Origin: Chloroflexota bacterium
Lineage (GTDB): Bacteria; Chloroflexota; Anaerolineae; Anaerolineales; UBA4823
Reading direction: 5' to 3'
DNA: 36,694 nt
Assembly (NCBI GenBank): GCA_023395675.1
Contig: JAEWYL010000345.1
Span: 1 to 36,694 of the forward strand
In this document: one piece after another, positions 16,091 to 24,013 of the stretch
Layout: every line of letters begins with the position of its first letter
How positions within the stretch are numbered: the stretch's first letter is position 1
Notes under the pieces: model-generated
The model's input: the letters and a program-made list of their open reading frames with translations, nothing else
The model's database searches: none
Told to the model about the DNA's origin: nothing
Program-made: the position numbers and the translations under genes

Positions 16091-16938
16091 GCGTTTCTGT
16101 GGAAGTGCTCATCCCCACCTACCGCCGCCCGGCTGCCCTGGCGGTCACCCTCGCCAGCCTGGTGTACCAGCGCTGCCAGGATTTTCGCGTGATCGTCTCG
16201 GACCAGAGCTCCGGGCGCGCCGCCTGGGAGGCCGGGGAGGTGCAGGCGGCGGCGCGCGTGCTGCGCGCCCACGGGCGGGAGGTGCGGCTGCTGCGCAATC
16301 TGCCCCGGCGCGGCATGGCGCAGCAGCGCCAGTACCTGCTGGACCGGGTGAGCGCGCCTTACTGCCTGTTTCTGGACGATGACCTGATCCTGGAGCCCTA
16401 TGTGCTGGGCAATATGCTGCGGGCCATTCGCGAGGAGGGCTGCGGGTTCGTGGGCAGCGCGGTGATCGGCCTGAGCTTCATCGAGGACGTGCGCCCCCAC
16501 CAGCAGGCGATCGAGTTCTGGGAGGGTCCGGTGCGCCCCGAGGTCCTGCGGCCCTCCGCCCCCGGCTGGGAGCGCCACCGCCTGCACAACGCGGCCAATC
16601 TCTATCACGTGCAGCAGCGCCTGGGCCTGGGGCCCGAAGATCAGCGCAAGTACAAGGTGGCCTGGGTGGGCGGCTGCGTGCTGTACAACAGCCACCGGCT
16701 GCGCTGTGCGGGCGGTTTTACCTTCTGGAAAGAGCTGCCCGAGACCCACGCCGGGGAGGATGTGCTGGCCCAGCTGCGGGTGATGGCGAAATACGGGGGC
16801 TGCGGGCTGATCCCCTCCGGGGTCTACCACCAGGAGCTGCCCACTACCCTCCCTGACCGGCAGGTGGACGCCCCGAAGGTGCTGGCGGTCCACCCGGCAG
16901 GCGCCGTAAAAAACCTGCGCCGGTGGCGCAGGCAGTAG
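16087..16938 (+). CDS. Family 2 glycosyltransferase, paralogue of the 21220 gene
   Basis: A 283-residue GT-A enzyme starting VEVLIPTYRRPAALAVTLAS, with the metal- and nucleotide-binding CLFLDDDLILEP. No membrane segment is obvious, so it should be cytosolic. The central and C-terminal parts closely resemble the protein encoded from 21220: both have EFW-x-GPVRPEV, NAANLYHV or RAANLFHV, and KYKVAWV or TYKVAWV. The two are duplicated transferases in separate halves of the cluster. It overlaps the GT9 upstream through ATGA. Sugar specificity is unknown. Confidence 0.88.
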   Translation: MSVSVEVLIPTYRRPAALAVTLASLVYQRCQDFRVIVSDQSSGRAAWEAGEVQAAARVLRAHGREVRLLRNLPRRGMAQQRQYLLDRVSAPYCLFLDDDLILEPYVLGNMLRAIREEGCGFVGSAVIGLSFIEDVRPHQQAIEFWEGPVRPEVLRPSAPGWERHRLHNAANLYHVQQRLGLGPEDQRKYKVAWVGGCVLYNSHRLRCAGGFTFWKELPETHAGEDVLAQLRVMAKYGGCGLIPSGVYHQELPTTLPDRQVDAPKVLAVHPAGAVKNLRRWRRQ

Positions 16939-17059
16939 AAGAAGAGGATCCACAGATGAGCGCAGATACGAGCGGTTGATTTTCAATTTGCGTCTAGCCG
17001 CATGCATCTGCGGATGAAGAAAAACTGGGCAATCAGTGAATGAACGGAGGCAGAGAAGC

Positions 17060-18814
17060 ATGTACACTTTAGGGATTAACGCGGCCTACCACGACCCGGC
17101 TGCCTGCCTGGTTCACGACGGGCGTGTGGTCGCGGCGGCGGAGGAGGAGCGCTTTACCCACGTCAAGCACGGCAAGCGTCCGGTGCCTTTCTCAGCCTAT
17201 CTTCTGCCGCACCATGCCGTGGATTACTGCCTGCAGGAGGCCGGCATCACGTTGAGCCAGGTGGACCATGTGGCCTATTCTTACGACCCCTACCTCTTGC
17301 TGGGCGAGCGGGGGGGCGTGGAGCGCCTGTCCCTGCCCCTGGAGCCCAGCGCCCGGCCCCCGGTGGACGGGTTCGAGGGCCCCTGGGACCCGCTTTTCCT
17401 GGCATATATCGTCAACGCCCCCCGCCAGCTTGCCGACGGCGCCCCGTTCCACCTGAAAAAACGCTTCGAGAACGTGCGCGTGAACGGCCATTACTGCTAC
17501 GCGTGGCATTTCATCGAGCACCACCTGGCGCACGCCGCCAGCGCTTTCCTGGCCTCGCCCTTCGAGCGCGCCGCCGTGCTCACGCTGGACGGGCGCGGCG
17601 AGAAGGCCACCACCACCTACCACCACGGGCGGGGGAACGACCTGGAGAAGCTGGGGCAGGTGGAGATGCCCCACTCCCTGGGAATCCTCTACGAGCGGGT
17701 GACGGAGTACCTGGGTTTCCTGCATTCCTCCGACGAGTACAAGGTGATGGCCCTGGCCTCGTTTGGCGAGCCGCGCTACCTGGACTATTTTCTGGAGGCG
17801 GTGCAGGTGGGTGCGGCGGGGAGCTTCACCCTGCGCCCGCTCGACCTGCCGGCTCTCTTCGGTCCTCCGCGGGAGAAGGGCGGCCCGCTCGAGCAGCGCC
17901 ATTTCGACCTGGCCCGCTCGCTGCAGGCAGCCCTGGAGGAGACCGTCCTGCAGCTTGCCGGCTGGCTGCATTCCGTCACGGAGGAGGAGAACCTCTGCCT
18001 CTCCGGTGGGGTGGCCCTCAACGTGGTCATGAACAGCCGCCTGCGCGAGCGCGGGCCTTTCCGGCGCCTCTGGGTCCAGCCGGCGGCCGGCGACGCCGGC
18101 ACGGCCCTGGGCGCGGCGCTCTGGGTAGACGCCCGGCAGCGCGGCAGCCCGGCGCGCACCTACCGCATGGACCACGCCTTCCTGGGCCCCGGCTACAGCG
18201 ACGAGGAGATCGAGGCTTTCCTCAAGTGGTCGAAGCTGCCCTACCGCCGGGTCGCAGTCCCGGCCGCGGCCGCCGCTGAACTCCTGGCCCAGGATAAGAT
18301 CATCGGCTGGTTCCAGGGCAGGCTGGAGTTCGGCCCGCGGGCGCTCGGGGCGCGCTCGATCCTGGCCTCCCCCGTGCACCCGCAGATGCAGGAGCGCCTG
18401 AACGAGATCAAAGACCGGGAGGACTTCCGCCCGGTGGCCCCGGTGGTGCTGGAGGAGGAGGCCGCGCAGTGGTTCGTCGGCGGCGAGGCATCTCCATACA
18501 TGCTCTTTATTTACGACGTCCAGCCCGATAAAGCCGGGCTGATCCCGGCCGTGCGCCACGTGGACGGCACCGCCCGCATCCAGACCATCAACCCCGAGCA
18601 GAACCGCCCCTATTACGACCTGCTGCAGGCCTTCAAGCGGCGCACGGGCGTCCCGGTGCTGGTCAATACCTCGTTCAACACCCGCGGCGAGCCGATTGTG
18701 TGCACCCCGCGCGATGCGGTGGAGTGTTTCTGGACCTCCCCCCTGGACGCTCTGGTGATCGGCTCCTTCCTGCTGGAGAAACCGGCCGCCCGGGCGCAGG
18801 AGCGGCCTGAATGA
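17060..18814 (+). CDS. Sugar O-carbamoyltransferase (NodU/CmcH/TobZ family)
   Basis: About 584 residues. The N-terminal Kae1-like domain begins YTLGINAAYHDPAACLVHDG and contains EEERFTHVKHG and HHLAHAASAF. The C-terminal YrdC-like/carbamoyltransferase part has FQGRLEFGPRALGARSI, DFRPVAPVV and NTSFNTRGEPIV. The family uses carbamoyl phosphate and ATP to place a carbamoyl group on a hydroxyl, as on Nod factors and antibiotics. In this cluster the target is likely a sugar of the surface glycan. The start at 17060 is supported by GGAGG (17046-17050); a nearby upstream ATG lacks a site and adds non-conserved residues. It overlaps the next gene by 4 bases. Confidence 0.92.
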   Translation: MYTLGINAAYHDPAACLVHDGRVVAAAEEERFTHVKHGKRPVPFSAYLLPHHAVDYCLQEAGITLSQVDHVAYSYDPYLLLGERGGVERLSLPLEPSARPPVDGFEGPWDPLFLAYIVNAPRQLADGAPFHLKKRFENVRVNGHYCYAWHFIEHHLAHAASAFLASPFERAAVLTLDGRGEKATTTYHHGRGNDLEKLGQVEMPHSLGILYERVTEYLGFLHSSDEYKVMALASFGEPRYLDYFLEAVQVGAAGSFTLRPLDLPALFGPPREKGGPLEQRHFDLARSLQAALEETVLQLAGWLHSVTEEENLCLSGGVALNVVMNSRLRERGPFRRLWVQPAAGDAGTALGAALWVDARQRGSPARTYRMDHAFLGPGYSDEEIEAFLKWSKLPYRRVAVPAAAAAELLAQDKIIGWFQGRLEFGPRALGARSILASPVHPQMQERLNEIKDREDFRPVAPVVLEEEAAQWFVGGEASPYMLFIYDVQPDKAGLIPAVRHVDGTARIQTINPEQNRPYYDLLQAFKRRTGVPVLVNTSFNTRGEPIVCTPRDAVECFWTSPLDALVIGSFLLEKPAARAQERPE

Positions 18815-19980
18815 GCGGCGAGCGCCTCTCCCGCCTGCGGGTATCCGTCGTCGTGCCGACCTGCCGCCGGCCCGAGCTCCTGGCGCGCTGCCTGTCGGCC
18901 CTGGTGAACCAGAGTTACGACCCTTCCGCCTATGAGATCATCGTCGTGGACGACGCCGGCTGCGAGCAGACCCGCCGACTGGTCGAAGACTGGTCGGACC
19001 TGCGTCTGGCTTACTGCTACGTGATCGAGCCGGAGCGGGAAGGGGCCCGCGAGGGGGCCCGGGAGGGGGCCCGGGAAGGGGCTGCAGAGCGGGCGCAGGC
19101 GACCGGGCGGGGGCCTGCGCCGGGCGCGGTCGCCAGTTGGGTGCAGGCCTCCGGCCAGGCCCAGGGCGCGCTGGTCGGCGTGAAAGGCCTGCCCCCGCTG
19201 CGGTATCTGAGCACCGGCGGCGGCCTCGGCCCGGCTGCGGCGCGCAATCTTGGCTGGCGGGCAGCCCGGGGCGAGGTGATCGCCTTTACCGACGACGACT
19301 GCATCCCCGCCCCGGCCTGGCTGGAGCAGGGGATGCAGGCCCTGCAGGAGGGCCTGTCCGGCGTGTGCGGGCGCACCATCGTGCCCCTGCCGCCTCGCCC
19401 CAGCGACTACGAACGGGACGTGGCCGGGCTGGAGCGCTCGCTCTTTATCACCGCCAACTGCTTTTACCGCCGCTCCGCGCTGGCCTCCGTCGGGGGCTTC
19501 GACGAGCGTTTCCCGCTGGCCTGGCGGGAGGACAGCGACCTGTTCTTCAGCCTGCTGGAGCAGCGCGCCCGGCTGGCCCGCGCCCCGGGCGCGGTGGTGG
19601 TGCACCCCGTCCGCCCCGCCCCCTGGGGCATCAGCCTGAAGCAGCAGCGGCGCAGCATGTACAACGCCCTGCTTTTCAAGAAGCACCCCGAGAGCTACCG
19701 CCGCTGGCTGCAGCCCGGCCCTCCCTGGGCATATTACGCCACCCTGCTTTCCCTGTTGGCGGCGCCGGCGGCCCTCCTGGCGAGCCGGGAGCTCCTGGCG
19801 CTTGCCGCCGCGGGCGCCTGGCTGGCCCTCACCCTGCGCTTCGCCTCTCTGCGCCAGCGGGAGGCCTCCCGCACCCTGCGCCACGCGCTGGAGATGCTGG
19901 TCACTTCGGCTCTCATCCCCCCGCTCTCGGTCTACTGGCGCATCCGGGGCGGGATCAAGTTTCGGGTTTTGTTTTTCTGA
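18811..19980 (+). CDS. Family 2 glycosyltransferase with low-complexity insertion and C-terminal membrane segments
   Basis: A 389-residue GT2 enzyme. It begins VSVVVPTCRRPELLARCLSA; the catalytic acidic patch is AFTDDDCIPAPAWL and a later acceptor-side motif is AWREDSDLFF. Residues about 75-125 form an insertion after the third strand, starting with a tandem Glu-Gly-Ala-Arg repeat encoded by 12-bp units; most relatives lack this. The C-terminal part has one or two hydrophobic segments (about residues 308-350), suggesting membrane association. The start overlaps the carbamoyltransferase stop by ATGA. It probably extends the same glycan. Confidence 0.88.
   Translation: MSGERLSRLRVSVVVPTCRRPELLARCLSALVNQSYDPSAYEIIVVDDAGCEQTRRLVEDWSDLRLAYCYVIEPEREGAREGAREGAREGAAERAQATGRGPAPGAVASWVQASGQAQGALVGVKGLPPLRYLSTGGGLGPAAARNLGWRAARGEVIAFTDDDCIPAPAWLEQGMQALQEGLSGVCGRTIVPLPPRPSDYERDVAGLERSLFITANCFYRRSALASVGGFDERFPLAWREDSDLFFSLLEQRARLARAPGAVVVHPVRPAPWGISLKQQRRSMYNALLFKKHPESYRRWLQPGPPWAYYATLLSLLAAPAALLASRELLALAAAGAWLALTLRFASLRQREASRTLRHALEMLVTSALIPPLSVYWRIRGGIKFRVLFF
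19039..19082 (+). repeat. In-frame 12-bp tandem repeat in the GT2 gene
   Basis: The unit GARGGGGCCCGS is present about 3.6 times and encodes Glu-Gly-Ala-Arg. The units are nearly identical, which suggests recent slippage. Gain or loss of units would keep the frame and alter only the loop length of the glycosyltransferase. Confidence 0.8.
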
Positions 19981-19993
19981 GGCGGCTTTTCCC

Positions 19994-21001
19994 ATGACGA
20001 GCACACCACTTCCGAAATATGTCCAGATCGAGCCGGTCGGGCAGTGCAACCTGCGCTGCCAGATGTGCGCTATCCCCTTCCGGCAGGACGGCCCTCCCTA
20101 CGGGCCCCCGGCTTTTATGGAGTTTGAGCTCTTCACCCGCCTGGTGGACGGCTTTCCCGAGCTGGAGACCCTGCACCTGCAGGGCCTGGGCGAGCCGATG
20201 ATGCACCCTCGCTATTTCGAGATGGTGTCTTTCGCGAAATCCAGGGGGGTGCGTGTGACCACCAACTCCAACCTGACCCTGCTGAACCCGAAGCGGGCCG
20301 AGCTGTGCGTCACTTCCGGCCTGGACCACCTGATGGTCTCGATTGACGGGGCGCGCCCGGAGACCTACGAGCGCATCCGCCTGCGCGGGCGCTTTCAGAA
20401 GGTGATCCGCAACGTGGAGCTGCTGCTGGAGGCCCGCAGCCGCCTGGGCGCCTCGAGCCCGCGCCTGACGATGGTGGTGGTGATCATGCGCCAGAACCTG
20501 GACGAGCTGCCCGAGCTGGTGGCGCTGGCCCGCCGTCTTTCGATGGAGGAGGTCTTCGTCCAGCACCTCTCGCACGATTTTACCGAGGAGAGCCTGCCCG
20601 AACAGTACCGCCCGATGCGCGCCTTCGTCCAGGAGCAGACCCTGCTGGAGGAGGACCCGGAGCGGGTGGAGCGCTGCTTCAACGCCGCCCGCCGGGAGGC
20701 AGAGCGCCTGGGAGTCGGGCTGCGCCTGCCGCGCACCCGCCCGAAGATCCATCCCCCGGGCACGCCCGGCCCGCAGCGCTGCAGCTGGCCCTGGACCGGG
20801 GCTTATATCAGCTACGACGGCTCCGCCATGCCCTGCTGCATGGTCTCCACCCCCGACCGGGCGAATTTTGGCCGCATGGGGGAGCAGGGCGTACCGCAGG
20901 TCTGGAACAGCGCGCAGTACGAGGGTTTCCGCAGCCGGCTGTCCTCCGACGATCCGCCGGATATCTGCGCCGCCTGCTCGATTTATCACGGCACTTTCTA
21001 A
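19994..21001 (+). CDS. Radical SAM/SPASM enzyme
   Basis: 335 residues. The radical SAM cluster motif is CNLRCQMC (C18, C22, C25), followed by LHLQGLGEPMMHPRYFEM, TTNSNLTLL and MVSIDGARPETYERIR as in the AdoMet barrel. C-terminal cysteines in CSWPW, PCCMV and CAAC form a SPASM-type region for auxiliary Fe-S clusters. These enzymes do radical chemistry on peptides, sugars or other small molecules. Its position 13 bases after a glycosyltransferase suggests a sugar-modifying role, but a peptide substrate cannot be excluded. It is the last gene before a repeat- and hairpin-rich gap. Confidence 0.88.
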   Translation: MTSTPLPKYVQIEPVGQCNLRCQMCAIPFRQDGPPYGPPAFMEFELFTRLVDGFPELETLHLQGLGEPMMHPRYFEMVSFAKSRGVRVTTNSNLTLLNPKRAELCVTSGLDHLMVSIDGARPETYERIRLRGRFQKVIRNVELLLEARSRLGASSPRLTMVVVIMRQNLDELPELVALARRLSMEEVFVQHLSHDFTEESLPEQYRPMRAFVQEQTLLEEDPERVERCFNAARREAERLGVGLRLPRTRPKIHPPGTPGPQRCSWPWTGAYISYDGSAMPCCMVSTPDRANFGRMGEQGVPQVWNSAQYEGFRSRLSSDDPPDICAACSIYHGTF

Positions 21002-21004
21002 GCA

Positions 21005-21106
21005 CCTGTCCGAAGCATGATCCTGTTGTGATGGGGCGCGCAGCCCCCATCAGAACAAATATTTATTTATAAGGCAGGTTCTACATGACCTGCTCGTAGA
21101 GTTCGG
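21005..21106. repeat. Hairpin repeat family, copy 2
   Basis: It starts CCTGTCCGAAGCATGATC and has a near-perfect 12-bp stem (21025-21036 with 21045-21056, one mismatch). The core GTTGTGATGGGG is shared with copy 1. TTCGGA at 21102-21107 partly complements the opening TCCGAA, giving outer inverted ends about 100 bp apart. It starts right after the radical SAM stop codon. Confidence 0.6.
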
Positions 21107-21115
21107 AAGGACCGT

Positions 21116-21158
21116 TATCTGAGTGATGGTGGGGCAGCGCCCTACCAGCACTCAGATA
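21116..21158. other. 20-bp hairpin with triloop
   Basis: Arms 21116-21135 and 21139-21158 are 20 bp with one wobble and one mismatch, around AGC. TATCTGAGTG and CACTCAGATA form the perfect outer 10 bp. It lies between repeat copy 2 and the two-site array. No T run follows; it could end or process the upstream transcript. Confidence 0.6.
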
Positions 21159-21174
21159 GCCAAACGCACCAAGC

Positions 21175-21206
21175 GGGATTCTCCCCATCGCTTTTAGGGA
21201 TTTCCC
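21175..21206. promoter_or_regulatory. Two-site GGGA-WW-TYCC array (array 2)
   Basis: GGGATTCTCC (21175-21184) and GGGATTTCCC (21197-21206) have the same 12-bp spacer as the inner pair in arrays 1 and 3. Here no TTGA box stands 3 bp further on; instead the ribosome-binding site GAGGAG (21208-21213) and the ATG at 21220 follow. TATACT at 21234-21239 falls within 1 base of the -10 position expected from the other arrays, but inside the ORF. It may act as an operator for the second half of the glycan cluster. Confidence 0.5.
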
Positions 21207-21219
21207 TGAGGAGACAGAG

Positions 21220-22089
21220 ATGCAGTTCGTTGATATACTCTTGACTACTTGCAACCGCCTGGCTTCGCTCATTATGACACTTTCCGGCCTGGCGGGCCAG
21301 GAATGGGACCGCTTTCACCTGATCGTGGCGGACCAGAGCGAGACGCCCGCCGCGGGCGACCCGGTGGTCCAGTCCCTGCTGCGGGTGATCGAGGCCCGGG
21401 GAGCGACGGTGGAGTGGCACGAGCGCAGGCCCTCCAGAGGCATTGCCGAGCAGCGTGATTTCCTGCTCCGGCGCGCGAGCGCCCCCGCCGTGCTTTACCT
21501 GGACGACGACGTGTGGCTGGAGCCCTGGGTGCTGGGCGCGCTGCTGGATACTCTGCGGCAGGAGGGCTGCGCTTTCGTGGGCGCTTTTCCCGCCGGGCTG
21601 TCTTTCCTGGAGGACGAGCGCCCCGAGCAGCAGGAAATCGAGTTCTGGGACGGGCCGGTGCGTCCCGAGGTGGTGGAGCCCGGTTCCCCGCAGTGGGAGC
21701 GCTGGAACCTGCACCGTGCCGCCAACCTGTTTCATGTTACCCGGAGGCTGGGGGATGAGCAAATCCGGACCTACAAAGTAGCCTGGGTAGCCTCCTGTAT
21801 TCTTTACGACCGGGAAAAACTGCTGGAAGTGGGCGGGTTCTCTTTCTGGCCGCGCCTGCCGCGCTATCACTCCGGCGAGGAAGTGCTGGTGCAGAACCTG
21901 CTCATGCGCCGCTGGGGGGGCTGCGCCATCCTGCCCTCAGGCGCTTTTTATTCTCAGGTCCCCTCGACCGTGCTCAACGCCCGGGGGACGGTGGACGGTC
22001 ATGCTCTGGACCTCTTACCGGAGATGGTCGATAAGTTTGGCCTGGCGGGGAAAAATGTCTCTGGTCTCGGTGTTAATGCCCACTTTTAA
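21220..22089 (+). CDS. Family 2 glycosyltransferase, paralogue of the 16087 gene
   Basis: A 289-residue GT2 enzyme starting FVDILLTTCNRLASLIMTLS, with VLYLDDDVWLEP as acidic patch. It shares the long EFW-x-GPVRPEV, AANLFHV and YKVAWV blocks with the enzyme at 16087, so they likely do similar reactions on different acceptors. GAGGAG (21208-21213) precedes the ATG. The start is needed to complete the first strand of the fold, even though a -10-like box lies just downstream of it. It overlaps the next gene by 35 bases. Confidence 0.88.
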   Translation: MQFVDILLTTCNRLASLIMTLSGLAGQEWDRFHLIVADQSETPAAGDPVVQSLLRVIEARGATVEWHERRPSRGIAEQRDFLLRRASAPAVLYLDDDVWLEPWVLGALLDTLRQEGCAFVGAFPAGLSFLEDERPEQQEIEFWDGPVRPEVVEPGSPQWERWNLHRAANLFHVTRRLGDEQIRTYKVAWVASCILYDREKLLEVGGFSFWPRLPRYHSGEEVLVQNLLMRRWGGCAILPSGAFYSQVPSTVLNARGTVDGHALDLLPEMVDKFGLAGKNVSGLGVNAHF

Positions 22090-23944
22090 GCAGGCCCGCT
22101 TTATCCGCAGGGCGCTGGACAGCCTGTTCGCCCAGAGCCTGCAGGATTGGGAGCTGCTGGTGATTGACGACGGCTCGCCCGACGACACCGCCGCCCAGGT
22201 GGCCTCCTACCTGGATGACCCGCGCCTGCGCTACCGCCGCCTGGAGCGCAACCGGGGTCTGGGGGCGGCGCTGAACGACGGGCTGGACCTGGCCCAGGGC
22301 CGGTTTATCGCCTACCTGCCCTCCGACGACCTTTACTACACGGACCATCTCGCTTCCCTGGCGGGCTGCCTGGCTGAAGAACCGGGGGCCGTGCTGGCTT
22401 ACGCGGGGCTGCGCCACCATTACAACCGCTGCGCAGAGGAGCGGGTGAGCGGCCATCCTTTGCAGCTGGTGCAGGCCATGCACCGCCGCGTGCCGGAACG
22501 CTGGATGGAACGGGATGAACTGGTGACCGACGACCTGGAGCGCATGTTCTGGTCGAAGCTGGGGGCCTACGGGGCGCAGGTCCCCACCCGGAGGGTCACC
22601 TGCGAGTGGGTGGATCACCCCCGCCAGCGCCACAAGCTGCTGCAGGAGCCGCTCGGCGGGATCAACCCCTACCGCCTGTACACCGGCGTGCAGGAGCCGC
22701 TGCGCTTCCACACCACGGTCGGGAACTTTATTGACGAGGTGGAGCATTACCGGCGCTTCCGCGAGCGCCCGGCTGCCCCGCCCGCCGCAGACGGGTTAAA
22801 GATCCTCCTGCTGGGCGAGCTGGCCTACAACCCCGAGCGGGTGCTGGCCCTGGAGGAGCGCGGCCACACCCTTTACGGGCTGTGGACGCCCGACCCCTAC
22901 TGGTACAACACCGTCGGCCCGCTGCCCTTCGGGCACGTCCAGGACCTCTCGCCCCAGCACTGGGAGGAGGAGCTGAGGCGCATCCAGCCCGACCTGATCT
23001 ACGCGCTGCTCAACTGGCAGGCGGTGCCCTTCGTCCACCACGTGCTCAGCCGGAACCCGGGCCTGCCCTTCGTCTGGCATTTCAAAGAGGGGCCCTTTAT
23101 TTCCCTGGAGAAAGGGCACTGGGACCTGCTGGTGGACCTGTATAGGTTAAGCGATGGGCAGATTTACACCAGCCCGGAAATGCGCGACTGGTTCGAGACG
23201 GCCGCGCCGGGGGTGGTCAGCGGGGGCCGGCCCTACGTCCTGGACGGGGACCTGCCGAAGATGGACTGGTTCGAGGCCGCGCCCTCCCCGCGTCTCTCCG
23301 CGCAGGACGGAGAGATCCACACCGTCGTCCCCGGCAGGCCGATCGGGCTGCACCCGCCCGACGTGGCCGCGTTGGGGGAAAACGGCATTCACCTGCATTT
23401 CTACGGCGATTTCACCCACGGGCAGTGGCGCGAGTGGATCGAGAAGACCCGCAGGCTGGCCCCGCGGCATATCCACCTGCACCCCCAGGTGGACCAGGAG
23501 CGCTGGGTGAGCGAGTTTTCGCAGTACGACGCGGGCTGGCTGCATTATTTCGAGAGCGAGAACCGGGGAGAACTGAGGCGCGCCAACTGGGACGATCTGA
23601 ACTATCCCGCCCGCCTCTCGACCCTGGTTTCCGCCGGGCTGCCCGTCCTGCAGCGGGACAACCGCGGCTCGATCGTCGCCACGCAGAGCCTGGCGCGCGA
23701 GCTGGATATCGGGCTGTTCTTCACCTCCATGGAAGAGCTGCGCAGCCGGCTGGAGGACGAAACCCGCATGGAGGCCCTGCGCCTGGCGGTCTGGCGCCAG
23801 CGGGAGAAATTCACTTTCGATTACCACGCGGACGCGCTGGTGCAGTATTTCCGGGAGGTGATCGCAGGCCGCCGGGCTGTGGGGCCTGCCGGGAGGAAGG
23901 GAGGAGCACGGGCGGCCTCTGCGCAGGCAGCCGCCCGCGGTTGA
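22055..23944 (+). CDS. Two-domain glycosyltransferase (GT2 plus GT-B-like)
   Basis: About 629 residues. The first ~235 residues are a GT2 domain: SLVSVLMPTFKQARFIRRAL, AALNDGLDLAQGRFIAYLPS and the SDD acidic patch. From about residue 248 a second region starts ILLLGELAYNPERVLALEER, like a GT-B N-terminal strand, and ends in LSTLVSAGLPVLQRDNRGS and YFREVI, typical of a C-terminal GT-B half. So one protein probably makes two successive linkages. The ATG at 22055 is preferred because the family N terminus starts there and GGGG precedes it. It overlaps the upstream GT2 by 35 bases, which implies coupled translation. The last ~25 residues are low complexity. Confidence 0.82.
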   Translation: MSLVSVLMPTFKQARFIRRALDSLFAQSLQDWELLVIDDGSPDDTAAQVASYLDDPRLRYRRLERNRGLGAALNDGLDLAQGRFIAYLPSDDLYYTDHLASLAGCLAEEPGAVLAYAGLRHHYNRCAEERVSGHPLQLVQAMHRRVPERWMERDELVTDDLERMFWSKLGAYGAQVPTRRVTCEWVDHPRQRHKLLQEPLGGINPYRLYTGVQEPLRFHTTVGNFIDEVEHYRRFRERPAAPPAADGLKILLLGELAYNPERVLALEERGHTLYGLWTPDPYWYNTVGPLPFGHVQDLSPQHWEEELRRIQPDLIYALLNWQAVPFVHHVLSRNPGLPFVWHFKEGPFISLEKGHWDLLVDLYRLSDGQIYTSPEMRDWFETAAPGVVSGGRPYVLDGDLPKMDWFEAAPSPRLSAQDGEIHTVVPGRPIGLHPPDVAALGENGIHLHFYGDFTHGQWREWIEKTRRLAPRHIHLHPQVDQERWVSEFSQYDAGWLHYFESENRGELRRANWDDLNYPARLSTLVSAGLPVLQRDNRGSIVATQSLARELDIGLFFTSMEELRSRLEDETRMEALRLAVWRQREKFTFDYHADALVQYFREVIAGRRAVGPAGRKGGARAASAQAAARG

Positions 23945-24013
23945 TGGTTTGGCGCCGGTCTCCGCCGGTAAGGCGGGAGCGGTATTCTGGGAGGGACTGC
24001 AGGGGGAGAAACA

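Noticed and set aside
16939..17059. CGCAGAT/ATCTGCG words as a repeat element or operator before the carbamoyltransferase gene
   Set aside because: Only short, imperfect inverted words are present and no good promoter pairs with them; too weak to call.
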